NCBI RefSeq assembly: GCF_030845175.1 | Contig: NZ_CP132542.1 | Coordinates: 868,001 to 932,000 of the forward strand | DNA length: 64,000 nucleotides | Source: Coralliovum pocilloporae | Lineage (GTDB): Bacteria > Pseudomonadota > Alphaproteobacteria > Rhizobiales > Cohaesibacteraceae | Direction: 5' to 3' | Shown: one piece after another, positions 26,090-34,529 of the stretch | Position numbering within the stretch: position 1 is the first letter of the stretch | Layout: each line of letters begins with the position of its first letter | Position numbers and translations under genes: made by a program | The notes under the pieces: model-generated | Seen by the model: only the letters and a program-made list of their open reading frames with translations | Told to the model about the DNA's origin: nothing | Databases searched by the model: none

Positions 26090-27130
26090 ATGGCAGACAA
26101 TGACCAATATGATGCCGATAATGATGGAATGCTCTCCGGAGAGGATGTCAGAACCGGGTTCATTTCAGGTGCAAATTTTACCAACAAACCGGTCCAGTAC
26201 ACCGTTGTTGACGGGGAAGCCATCCTGGAGGGTTGTATTGTCCTTGGCACCGTCGAGGAGATGGAAGCCAATGCGGCAGCCGTACGCGCCAGCATGGCTG
26301 AAGGCAGTTCCGGACAATCTGACCAGCCACAACGCGGTGTCGCCATATCGGGAGACCGGTTCCGCTGGCCCGATGCCTTGATGCCTTATGAGATCGATTC
26401 GAATCTCCCCAATCAGGCGCGAGTCACAAACGCTATCGCCCATTGGGAACAGAACACCAATATGCGGTTTGTGCGGCGGACATCCGCCAATGCATCGCAA
26501 TATCCCAACTATGTGCGTTTCCGCCCCGGCAATGGTTGTTCATCGTCCGTCGGCATGCGCGGTGGACGCCAGAACATAACTTTGGCCAGCGGCTGCTCAA
26601 CCGGCAACACAATCCACGAGATCGGTCATGCTTTCGGCCTCTGGCATGAGCAATCACGGGAGGATCGCGACCAGCATGTGACGATCAACTGGAGCAATAT
26701 CACCTCCGGCAAGTCTCACAATTTCAACCAGCATGTATCCGATGGCGATGATTACGGCGCCTATGATTTCGGCTCGATCATGCACTATGGCGCAACAGCT
26801 TTCTCAAAGAACGGCCAGCCGACCATCACAACCATCCCGCCCGGCACACCTATAGGCCAGCGAACAGGCCTGAGCCCTGGTGACATCGCAACGATCCACG
26901 CCATGTACACGACCTGGCACAACAACAAGCGGGTACAGCGTGTTTATTCCACCCATGATTCCCAGAACGCATGGGCCGCGATTGAAGGGCTTGGTTGGCG
27001 CAAGATCAAGACTGGCGACAAGGACGGCGTGACCAACTGCTTCATCACCGTCTGCGACGCCATGGCAAATAATCGCAACGTCAATGTCTACGCGGACGGC
27101 TCAACGATCTCCCGGGTCTATCTGCTTTAG
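26090..27130 (+). CDS. astacin-type (M12A) metalloprotease with EF-hand and shared C-terminal module
   Basis: This is a 346-residue protein. Residues about 6-18 form an EF-hand-like loop (DADNDGMLSGED). The astacin domain (about 85-270) has the zinc signature HEIGHAFGLWHEQSRED at 176-192 and the Met-turn SIMHY at 229-233. Residues 276-346 repeat the C-terminal module of the preceding M6 protease (WHNNKRVQRVY, QNAWAAIEGLGW, DGVTNCFITVCDA, ISRVYLL). There is no signal peptide or obvious propeptide, unlike most astacins. Calcium binding by the EF-hand could control folding after export. It lies 94 bases after the M6 gene on the same strand. Confidence 0.9.
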   Translation: MADNDQYDADNDGMLSGEDVRTGFISGANFTNKPVQYTVVDGEAILEGCIVLGTVEEMEANAAAVRASMAEGSSGQSDQPQRGVAISGDRFRWPDALMPYEIDSNLPNQARVTNAIAHWEQNTNMRFVRRTSANASQYPNYVRFRPGNGCSSSVGMRGGRQNITLASGCSTGNTIHEIGHAFGLWHEQSREDRDQHVTINWSNITSGKSHNFNQHVSDGDDYGAYDFGSIMHYGATAFSKNGQPTITTIPPGTPIGQRTGLSPGDIATIHAMYTTWHNNKRVQRVYSTHDSQNAWAAIEGLGWRKIKTGDKDGVTNCFITVCDAMANNRNVNVYADGSTISRVYLL

Positions 27131-27190
27131 ACCCGCGCACCGAATGACGAGAACACGCTAACAGACCTAATTCCAGGAAAGGACAAACCC

Positions 27191-27409
27191 ATGTGGCATA
27201 CAAACAAAACCGTTTCCCGCGTTTACACCACCCATGACGACCAGAATGCCTGGGCCAATATTGCCGGTCTCGGCTGGAGGCGGATCAAAACCGGCGACAA
27301 AGACGGCGTCACAAATACCTTTGTGCTGCTGTCAGGAGCAAAGGCAAACAACAGGACCGTCAATGTCTACATCGTGTCTGACCTGATTGAACGCGCTTAT
27401 ATGAACTAA
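27191..27409 (+). CDS. free-standing copy of the protease C-terminal module
   Basis: This 72-residue protein consists only of the module found at the end of the two preceding proteases: MWHTNKTVSRVYTTH, QNAWANIAGLGW, KTGDKDGVTNTFVLL, and a final IERAYMN. The two cysteines of the protease copies (CF and LCDA/VCDA) are replaced by T and S here, so any disulphide is lost. AGGAAAGGAC precedes the ATG. It could be an adaptor, a competitor, or an inhibitor that titrates whatever the module binds. The family was not recognised. Confidence 0.85.
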   Translation: MWHTNKTVSRVYTTHDDQNAWANIAGLGWRRIKTGDKDGVTNTFVLLSGAKANNRTVNVYIVSDLIERAYMN

Positions 27410-27580
27410 AAGCGCGACACCCGTCAGACCTACGCATCTGCTCTTGGCCGGAGCCCATACTGCTCTGGCCAAGGTGGAACGCAGAGATGATCCTGATCAT
27501 TCGACAATCTATCGCTCCGGTGAACTGAGCGCGGGCCTGGTCTCGCACCAGAAACCGGAAAATCGAAACGGAACCATCCA

Positions 27581-28366
27581 ATGGCGACACACAGCACAAA
27601 CCTACCTCCCGGGCCGGAAGAGCTATCTGGCCCTGCCTCAGTCGGCGCCGTATTGGTGAGTGGCGATGCCCCCGCACCTGATGATCTGTTCACAGACACT
27701 CAAACCGCGACGTCGACCACAGACGGAACGGCCCCAGGGCCGGAAGAACTGGCCGGTGATGAGCAGACCGGTTCAGCTCATGAAGGCGCACCGGCACCGG
27801 ATGACGGGCTGGACGCGGCCAATGCAGTGACAACCAGCCTCGACACAGCCCCCGCCCCTTCGGATTCAGAAGGTGCTCTCGCTACCGCATCTGGCTCTCC
27901 ACCCGGGCCGGACGAAGACCCGGGCAGCATCAGTTCGGGCATGAACGGCTCATCATCCCACAGCGCCCAGATACCAGGGCCAGAGGATAACCCGCCGCAG
28001 AACTACGCGGCCGGCTCTTCTCAGAAGACCGGGGGGCCTCCACCGGATGACACAGACTTCGGGCAGGACATGGCCAATATCGCAATAGGCAGCGCCCCTG
28101 GGCCATCAGGTGCTGATACCGAGCAGGTCAGCAGTTCATCAGAGGGCCACCCACCAGAGCCTGATGATCTTGATGGTACAGACACCGGCTCGTCATCATC
28201 TGCGTCCGGGCATCATGCCTCGCCAGGACCAGAAGAGCCAGAAGAGGATGAGCAGACCCAGCTCGCAGATCAGAGCTCATCAAACAGCGCTCCACCGCCT
28301 GATAACGAGGATGGTCTTGAAACAGGCAAGGAAAAGAAAGGCAAAGGCAAGAAAAAGAAGAAATGA
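27581..28366 (+). CDS. acidic repeat protein with lysine-rich tail
   Basis: This 261-residue protein is built almost entirely from Pro, Gly, Asp, Glu, Ser and Ala. A short motif, PGPEE or PxPDD, returns every 15-30 residues (PPGPEELSG, APAPDDLF, APGPEELAG, APAPDDGL, PPGPDEDPG, IPGPEDNPP, PPPDDTD, PEPDDLD, PGPEEPEE, PPPDNED). The last 13 residues are mostly lysine and glycine. It is predicted to be disordered. There is no signal peptide or membrane segment. The same-strand position after the protease module genes suggests a functional link; no known family was recognised. Confidence 0.7.
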   Translation: MATHSTNLPPGPEELSGPASVGAVLVSGDAPAPDDLFTDTQTATSTTDGTAPGPEELAGDEQTGSAHEGAPAPDDGLDAANAVTTSLDTAPAPSDSEGALATASGSPPGPDEDPGSISSGMNGSSSHSAQIPGPEDNPPQNYAAGSSQKTGGPPPDDTDFGQDMANIAIGSAPGPSGADTEQVSSSSEGHPPEPDDLDGTDTGSSSSASGHHASPGPEEPEEDEQTQLADQSSSNSAPPPDNEDGLETGKEKKGKGKKKKK

Positions 28367-28404
28367 CATGCTTTTGCCAAAACCAGGCCAAGGTCTGCGC
28401 TAAA

Positions 28405-28476
28405 CTTACAGCGTGCTTCTGGAAAGCGTACAGACTTTTCAGACAAAAGCTCACGCAGAGACAAACTCTTAGGGTC
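28405..28476 (+). repeat. dispersed intergenic repeat, copy 3 (diverged, shortened)
   Basis: It starts with ACAGCGTGCTTCTGGAAAG and keeps ACTTTTCAGA and AAGCTCACGCAGAGACAAAC, matching the first two thirds of copies 1 and 2. The right end is missing. Confidence 0.65.
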
Positions 28477-28574
28477 AAGACACATTGCTGACACCCATTC
28501 TGCTTATCAGCGATGCGCTGAATAGACAGAAACAAAACGACCGCACAACAACCTTGTATCAAAGGACGTGACCA

Positions 28575-28964
28575 ATGTGTCCTGACCCAGACTTTCTGCG
28601 ACCGGAACAAGCCTACCAGATAAGCGGTCAGATCCTGATCGGGCCTGAGGTGCCTCACATCAGGGCAGCCACACTGCATATCTATCTGGAAGACATAACA
28701 GTGCAGGATAGCGACGCTTTTCCTGTTGCCGGGAGCATAATTCCGGGCATCAGCCACGAGCCGGGACATGATGATCATCATCCGTTCGTGCTGAACTTCA
28801 TGGCTGCTCTGGATGAGCGCGCTGACTATGCCCTGCGCGCGCATCTTGACCTGACCGGCGACACAGAGATCAAGACCGGTGACTGCATCACGACGCAAAA
28901 CTATCCGGTACTCACGTTTGGCCACCCGACAACAGATCTGCTTCTGCGTCTTCATCAGATCTAA
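28575..28964 (+). CDS. YbaY/YscW-like beta-rich protein
   Basis: This 129-residue protein resembles the YbaY/YscW (type III secretion lipoprotein chaperone-like) domain. The supporting pieces are YQISGQILIG, ATLHIYLEDITVQDSDAF, the middle PFVLNFMAALDERADYALRAHLD, and the ending TTQNYPVLTFGHPTTDLLLRL. Members usually start with a lipoprotein leader; this one has none, although Cys2 is present (MCPDPDF). Like its neighbours it is leaderless, which sets this cluster apart. Its role is unknown. Confidence 0.65.
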   Translation: MCPDPDFLRPEQAYQISGQILIGPEVPHIRAATLHIYLEDITVQDSDAFPVAGSIIPGISHEPGHDDHHPFVLNFMAALDERADYALRAHLDLTGDTEIKTGDCITTQNYPVLTFGHPTTDLLLRLHQI

Positions 28965-29001
28965 CGTTCAGACTGACGGGTGAGGAACAGGGAGACTTGC
29001 A

Positions 29002-29379
29002 ATGCGCTGGCTAACTCTCAATACTCTTCTCACGGCTCTCTTTTTAGGATGTGGCGCAATGGCACAAAACGGACCCACCCCTCCCCCAAGACCCGGCGGC
29101 GTGATCGCAGCTCCAAACCTTTCAAACATAGAAGCCGTACTGACCAGTTTGTCCCCGGTCGAGGACATTCCCGGAAAAACGGACCTCGAATTCAAGACCG
29201 TAATAGTCAAACCCTTGAGCGGCCCCACCTTCGCCGAACCCGGCGAGACCCTGCCCGGCTTCACATTCCAGGACGTAACAGGATTGTCCACAGGCGATCG
29301 CGTCAGCATGGAAACGGAATATATCGGGGGCCCGAAAGGCGGTCTTTATCAAGTCATCAGAATAGAGAAACTGCCATAA
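29002..29379 (+). CDS. small exported protein of unknown function
   Basis: This 125-residue protein has a signal peptide (about 1-22, ending AMAQ, with a cysteine at 17 that does not form a clear lipobox). The mature part begins with a proline-rich stretch (GPTPPPRPGG). It has no recognised domain. It is the only member of the 24.4-29.4 kb cluster with a Sec leader. Confidence 0.65.
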   Translation: MRWLTLNTLLTALFLGCGAMAQNGPTPPPRPGGVIAAPNLSNIEAVLTSLSPVEDIPGKTDLEFKTVIVKPLSGPTFAEPGETLPGFTFQDVTGLSTGDRVSMETEYIGGPKGGLYQVIRIEKLP

Positions 29380-29410
29380 CCAGGATCGCAGCGGAGGCCT
29401 TGCGAACAAG

Positions 29411-29601
29411 TTCGAGCCTGAAGAGCTCACAAACACAACCGCGCGCTGTCCGGTGAGGGTGCCCTATCTGAAGCATGAGCACAGCAAACTGTCGTGAGAC
29501 AGATGAGAAATTTCGAACCTGAAGGGTTCGCAAGCACAAGCGTGCGCCGACCGGTCAGGTCGCCCCCGCGGAGGCGTTGAGCAAAGCGAAACTGCCGTGA
29601 G
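29411..29601. repeat. two degenerate tandem repeats, candidate oriT
   Basis: Units 29411-29498 and 29512-29601 (period 101) align from TTCGAxCCTGAAG to AAACTGxCGTGAG. Unit 2 holds small perfect hairpins: CGAACC/GGTTCG, GCAC/GTGC and GACC/GGTC. They lie just before the mobC and relaxase genes, where oriT is found in most mobilizable elements. Confidence 0.5.
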
Positions 29602-29608
29602 CGAAAGA

Positions 29609-29809
29609 ATGGCGGACACGGAGGGATTGTCTTCGAACTCTTCTTCGCTGACAAAACTCTTTGAAGAACTAGAAAACTGGGAAGCATGTCTCAAGTCTGA
29701 TCCAGAGCTTTCCCGGCATCTCCGTAAACTTGGGAATGAAAACTCTGAGGAGGAAAGTTCGGCTCGCCAAGCCTCATCCGCACCACAGATGCGGGGGCCG
29801 TCACGATGA
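29609..29809 (+). CDS. small protein in the mobilization operon
   Basis: This 66-residue polar, acidic protein (MADTEGLSSNSSS, then LFEELENWEACLKSDPELSRHL) overlaps the mobC start by ATGA at 29806-29809, which supports translation. A GTG at 29597 is an alternative start. No family was recognised. It could be an accessory relaxosome protein. Confidence 0.5.
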   Translation: MADTEGLSSNSSSLTKLFEELENWEACLKSDPELSRHLRKLGNENSEEESSARQASSAPQMRGPSR

Positions 29810-30240
29810 AGCAAGACTTTCAAACGGCTTTCGGCAACACCTCAAACAAACCAAATACGAACCCTGTCAGAGAAAAAAAGCGAAAGACTAAGCGTTCTCA
29901 CTCCCCGGTCACCCTTCGCCTGACAGCAGACGAACGGAAGACGCTGGAGACGTTGGCCCAAGGCATGACGTTATCAGCCTATATCCGCGCATGTATCTTT
30001 GAGCACGAGGATAAACGGCGCAAGAAACGTCCACAAAAGCAGGTAGCCGATAAACGGCTGCTTTCTGAGACACTGGCATTGCTCGGGCAGTCGCGCATCG
30101 CCAACAATCTCAATCAGCTTGCCTATCAAGCCAATGTCGGTGCGCTGGTGATTGATCAGCGGGAACAGAAGCAGATTGAGGAAGCCTATGGTTATGTCTG
30201 TGAACTGCGCATTTTGTTGATCAGGGCATTAAAAGCCTAG
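29806..30240 (+). CDS. mobC: MobC-like relaxosome accessory protein
   Basis: This 144-residue protein has a basic N-terminus and a ribbon-helix-helix-like segment (PVTLRLTADERKTLETLAQG near 37-56, then SAYIRACIF). The C-terminal MobC pattern is LLGQSRIANNLNQLAYQANVG near 92-112. MobC proteins bind oriT and help the relaxase open the strands. The relaxase gene starts two bases after its stop. Confidence 0.88.
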   Translation: MKQDFQTAFGNTSNKPNTNPVREKKRKTKRSHSPVTLRLTADERKTLETLAQGMTLSAYIRACIFEHEDKRRKKRPQKQVADKRLLSETLALLGQSRIANNLNQLAYQANVGALVIDQREQKQIEEAYGYVCELRILLIRALKA

Positions 30241-30242
30241 CC

Positions 30243-33017
30243 ATGCTGTTTGTCGGCAATGAACGTGGATATGGATCAGAACTCGCCCGGCATTTGATGA
30301 ATGGTCGGGATAATGAGCATGTCACGGTGCATTCTGTTGACGGGTTTATTGCCGATAATCTTCATGACGCCTTTGCGGAGGTCGAGGCAGTAGCGGCTGG
30401 CACGCAATGCCAGAACTACCTTTATTCTCTATCGCTCAATCCTCCCCAAAGTGCGCAAGTCCCTGTTCGAATGTTCGAAGAAACCATTGCCCGTATCGAG
30501 CAGGAATTCGGCTTGGCAGGCCAACCGCGCGCAATTGTCTTTCACGAAAAGAAAGGACGTCGTCATTGTCATTGCGTCTGGTCGCGTATTAATGCGCAGC
30601 AAATGCGGGCGATTAATCTGTCTCTGACCAAATCCCGCTTGATGCGCATATCCTATGCGATCTTTCAGGAACAGGGCTGGGAAATGCCAAAGGGTCTTGA
30701 AGACTGGCGCAAGCGTGATCCCAATGGTTATACGCGGGCACAGGCTGAACAAGCCAAACGTGCTGCGATTGATCCCCAAGAAACCAAGAAGATGTTTGTG
30801 CGCTGCTGGCAGCAATCAGACTCACGTGCCTCTTTTGCAGCGGCCTTGTGGTCTGAGGGCTATTGTCTGGCTCAGGGAGACCGCCGGGGCTTTGTCGCGA
30901 TTGATGGCAATGGCAAGGTCCATTCCCTGTCTCGTTGGTGCGGGGTGAAGTCCAAAGAACTGAATGCTCGTCTGGGCGATTTTAATGAACTGCCGACGGT
31001 TAAAGAAGCGATAGCCATTCTCCACGGCACGGAACAAGCCGAACAGTCAAAGCGCACTGAACAACCCAATGCTGATTTTGCTGATCGCCGGGACAAGCTG
31101 GTGGCAAAGCAACGGGCAGAACGGGAAGCTTTACAGGCCGCACAGGAACAGCGCCGCATTCGCGAAACCAGACAACGTCAGGAACGGCTCCCAACGGGCA
31201 TGAAACGCGTCTGGGCGCGGCTGTCGGGAAGCTATGATCGCCTTTTGAAAGAGTTAGAGACTGAGGCTTTGGCCAATCAGGCGCGGGATGAAGCCGAACA
31301 CCAGACACTTATAGAAAAGCACCTTCGGGAATATCAGCATCTCACACCAGACAGCCGCTTTGACCCACAACATGATCGCGACATACGCAATAAGCTGGAT
31401 CAGGCTTTTGCTGCGGCTCTTACAGACACGCGTCAAGAACTCATATTGCCGGAAGAGCCTCTTCCCTTCACCAAAGCGCAATTGCAACGGCAACCGGTAC
31501 GGATACTGGATTATCTATCCGACAAACAATCGCGTTTTACAGCGCTTGATATCAAGCGCTCCCTTGCACGGTTCATTGATGACCCGCTGTCGTTGCGTAC
31601 CGCCATTGATACGGTGATGGCCTCAAACGAACTGGTACAGCTCAGTCACGCTGGCACTATTGATTACACCACCCGTTCATATAAGCGGGCGGAGGATGCA
31701 TTGTTCGCTACTACGTCCACCATGCACAAGCTTGGCAACTTCGGTGTCAGTTCGCGGCATGTCCAATGGGTCATCCGTTATCAAAACGCCATCATGCAAC
31801 GCGGCTTTGGCGGTGAATTAAGTGATGAACAACAAAAAGCCCTGCATCATATTCTCGATAATAATCAGTTTGCAAATGTGTTCGGGATTGCCGGAGCTGG
31901 TAAAAGCATCATGCTCAATGCAGCCCGGATAGCATGGGAGAAACAGGGCATCAGAGTTCATGGGGCGGCCCTTGCGGGTATTGCCGCTGATGGCTTGCAA
32001 GCCTCTTCGGGCATTGAAAGCCGGACACTGGCCTCCCTTGAACTGAGTTGGGAGAATGGCAATCAACCAATCAGACAAGGTGATGTGTTGGTAATTGATG
32101 AGGCAGGCATGATTGGCACACGGCAATTATCCCGCATTGCCACTAAAATAAACGAAATCGGGGCAAAGCTTGTTCTGGTTGGTGATCCTGAGCAGCTCCA
32201 GCCGATTGAGGCGGGGCAACCCTTCCGCCAGTTGGTGAAGCGGCTTGATGCAGCAACCCTGACCGAAGTCCACCGCCAGAAATCCGACTGGCAGAAACAA
32301 GCGTCCTTGGATTTATCCCAAGGCCAACTTGAAAAGGCCGTAACCGCCTATCAGGAGAACGGCTCGGTTCATGTAGATCATAATAAGGACTCTGCGCTGT
32401 CAGCTCTGGTTGCCTCCTATCTGGCAGACAGGAAAACCGCACCGGACGCATCCCGCCTTGCCTTCGCGCATCGCCGCAAAGATGTTTACGATATCAATCA
32501 GGCCATACGGGCAGAGCTGCGTCACCGTATGGCTCTTCCTAACGAAGAATATCTCATCAAAACTGACAGCGGGCCCCGCATGTTTTCCATTGGTGACAGG
32601 ATTGTGCTGACCCGTAACGACACATCACTCGGCGTGAAAAACGGCATGCTTGGCACCATCACCAAAATGGATCACGGCCTGATAGAACTGGCACTGGACC
32701 ATAACAAACAAACCTCCGTGACGTTCAACCCACGGCGCTACCGTACTTTTGATCACGGGTATGCTGTCACCATTCACAAGTCCCAGGGCGCAACGGTAGA
32801 TCGCGGGTTTGTATTGGCCAGCAAACGGCTTGATCCTCACCTTACCTATGTTGCCATGACACGGCATCGCGAGAAGCTAAACGTCTTCGTCAACGAGAAA
32901 GATAAGCCCAGAAGCTGGGGCTTTGATCTCAAGCGCAGCACTATTGAGGCAGACCGCAGGCAACGCCAAGACCACCAGCACAGTCAGCAACGCCACACGC
33001 TGCGATATGAGCGATAG
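30243..33017 (+). CDS. relaxase fused to a TraI/TraA-like helicase
   Basis: This 924-residue protein nicks DNA at oriT and unwinds the transferred strand. The N-terminal relaxase domain (about 1-250) has the three-histidine metal motif at H101, H108 and H110 (FHEKKGRRHCHCVWSRIN) and candidate catalytic tyrosines upstream. A charged coiled region follows (about 280-400). The superfamily 1 helicase has Walker A GIAGAGKS at 548-555, Walker B VLVIDEAG near 615-622, the later motif GDPEQLQPI, and a UvrD-like end TIHKSQGATVDRG. Fusion of both activities is typical of self-transmissible elements. No coupling protein or type IV secretion genes are in view, so a helper is probably needed. Confidence 0.93.
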   Translation: MLFVGNERGYGSELARHLMNGRDNEHVTVHSVDGFIADNLHDAFAEVEAVAAGTQCQNYLYSLSLNPPQSAQVPVRMFEETIARIEQEFGLAGQPRAIVFHEKKGRRHCHCVWSRINAQQMRAINLSLTKSRLMRISYAIFQEQGWEMPKGLEDWRKRDPNGYTRAQAEQAKRAAIDPQETKKMFVRCWQQSDSRASFAAALWSEGYCLAQGDRRGFVAIDGNGKVHSLSRWCGVKSKELNARLGDFNELPTVKEAIAILHGTEQAEQSKRTEQPNADFADRRDKLVAKQRAEREALQAAQEQRRIRETRQRQERLPTGMKRVWARLSGSYDRLLKELETEALANQARDEAEHQTLIEKHLREYQHLTPDSRFDPQHDRDIRNKLDQAFAAALTDTRQELILPEEPLPFTKAQLQRQPVRILDYLSDKQSRFTALDIKRSLARFIDDPLSLRTAIDTVMASNELVQLSHAGTIDYTTRSYKRAEDALFATTSTMHKLGNFGVSSRHVQWVIRYQNAIMQRGFGGELSDEQQKALHHILDNNQFANVFGIAGAGKSIMLNAARIAWEKQGIRVHGAALAGIAADGLQASSGIESRTLASLELSWENGNQPIRQGDVLVIDEAGMIGTRQLSRIATKINEIGAKLVLVGDPEQLQPIEAGQPFRQLVKRLDAATLTEVHRQKSDWQKQASLDLSQGQLEKAVTAYQENGSVHVDHNKDSALSALVASYLADRKTAPDASRLAFAHRRKDVYDINQAIRAELRHRMALPNEEYLIKTDSGPRMFSIGDRIVLTRNDTSLGVKNGMLGTITKMDHGLIELALDHNKQTSVTFNPRRYRTFDHGYAVTIHKSQGATVDRGFVLASKRLDPHLTYVAMTRHREKLNVFVNEKDKPRSWGFDLKRSTIEADRRQRQDHQHSQQRHTLRYER

Positions 33018-33303
33018 GGCCACCACCCTATTTAACTATCATATGCTGTAGGTTTTCTTGTAACTCTCAGATGCAGCGGTATCATCTGAATCATCAATCA
33101 TAGCCGTGAATTACTGAGTTGCGGGCAGAGCGACATTCATTTGTTCCCACTGGTCGAGGAGGCGACTGTATTCAGAATCTCAAATACATCTATAGATGGC
33201 CCTCTACCAGCCAATTTAAAGCGCTTTAATGGGAAATTCTTGATGCAAGCGCAGCCGGTGGTCTAAGTTGGAACTGCACTTTATCTTCGATATTAAAATT
33301 CAA
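33018..33303. other. intergenic stretch, nothing recognised
   Basis: These 286 bases between the relaxase stop and the next minus-strand stop are AT-rich. They show no gene, clear terminator or repeat. Confidence 0.4.
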
Positions 33304-34272
33304 TTATCCTGCAAATGGGGCGCAAACTTCATTCGTATCGAATTTTGCTGAGACTTTTGCTGCGAGACTGGCCACCAAAACTGACCCTTCACCACCAATT
33401 TCAACTGTGAATTGATCTGGCCGAAATGCACTTTTACACACAGATTCAACGGTTGCTGCCATAGCATCTTGGATACTTGAAAATATGTCAGTACCCCATT
33501 TTGCAAGCCTTTTTCGGAAGTCCCCAGAGCTTGAGATTTGCGCCTTCTGAGCTTCGCTCAAAGGTACGCCATGAGGCTGCAATATCAACTCTGTAATCTC
33601 TCCCATTTTGTTGGAGAGCACATACGCATCTACTAGACCATTCGGTCTAGGCAAGCCTAACTTCTTAAGATCAACAGGGGCAACTGGGTCTTCAAACCAC
33701 TGCCTTAACTGGCCTTCGCTAACACGGGGCTTCAGGAAATTTTCTCCAAACATCGCACCATCGCTGTAAACTTGGGGAGCCACCCGCAATATCTCTTCAT
33801 TGGTCTTCGGCTCCTGCACCTCAAGACTCGCTACTCCAATAGGTTCGGAAAATCCAACTCCATATATGTTCATCCCGAGTTTCCCTCTGGCAATCATCTC
33901 GGACTGTATTTTCCTAAAGAAAGCTTCTTCATCTGTCTCAATCTTTGGTATTTCAAATATATTGTTTAACAATGCATCGTAATCCACTGGTCTGTTTGAA
34001 GAAAAATCTTTGAAGGCCTTCTTGTACCAATCTTTGCTTTTTGCGTGATCAGAGAAACCTGCGATTCCTTGTTCGGGAAAAGCCCCTCCGGACATAAAAT
34101 TCTTTCCATCAGTCCCACGTAAGAAAAAACTACCGAAATTTTCAACTTTTATTCCAGAATCGTTTTGCCAGCTTGGGGAGGCTAGTTGAGAAATATGCTC
34201 GTCTGCCCCAATAGAATTCATGGACATAGAAAATGCTACAAGAAAAGCGAACCCACAAATAATGTTTCTCAT
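33304..34272 (-). CDS. exported protein of unknown function
   Basis: This 322-residue protein has a signal peptide (about 1-23, ending SIGA). The ATG at 34272 is preferred over 34371 because GGGGGCAG precedes it and the leader begins there. The mature part has no recognised domain. It contains DWYKKAFKDFSSNRP near 80 and a C-terminal half with two cysteines (VCKSAF and EVCAPF) that may pair. AT content is higher than in its neighbours, so it may be a cargo gene of the element. It stands alone on this strand. Confidence 0.7.
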   Translation of the reverse strand: MRNIICGFAFLVAFSMSMNSIGADEHISQLASPSWQNDSGIKVENFGSFFLRGTDGKNFMSGGAFPEQGIAGFSDHAKSKDWYKKAFKDFSSNRPVDYDALLNNIFEIPKIETDEEAFFRKIQSEMIARGKLGMNIYGVGFSEPIGVASLEVQEPKTNEEILRVAPQVYSDGAMFGENFLKPRVSEGQLRQWFEDPVAPVDLKKLGLPRPNGLVDAYVLSNKMGEITELILQPHGVPLSEAQKAQISSSGDFRKRLAKWGTDIFSSIQDAMAATVESVCKSAFRPDQFTVEIGGEGSVLVASLAAKVSAKFDTNEVCAPFAG

Positions 34273-34529
34273 TGATCTGCCCCCAATATTTACGTCCAAT
34301 AATTTAGCCCACAAACTAGCACAACTCGCGTAGGGGGAAAATTGGAAAAATTCAGTATATAGTTGCATCAATTTGATAATTGTGGTGTGAAATTAAGTCA
34401 CAGCATATCAAGTTGCTCGGCTGGATTCCGTCTAAATCGACCTAATTACATCCGTCCGCAACCGTTCTAAATGACGAAACAGGATGTTTGCTTTCCGTAG
34501 TTTGCAGAAACAAATCTGAACGCAAATGG

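Noticed and set aside
28128..28955. Minus-strand open frame of 275 codons opposite the acidic repeat and YbaY/YscW-like genes
   Set aside because: Low-complexity sequence on the other strand creates the open frame; it is Cys- and His-rich and runs across two real genes and a repeat.
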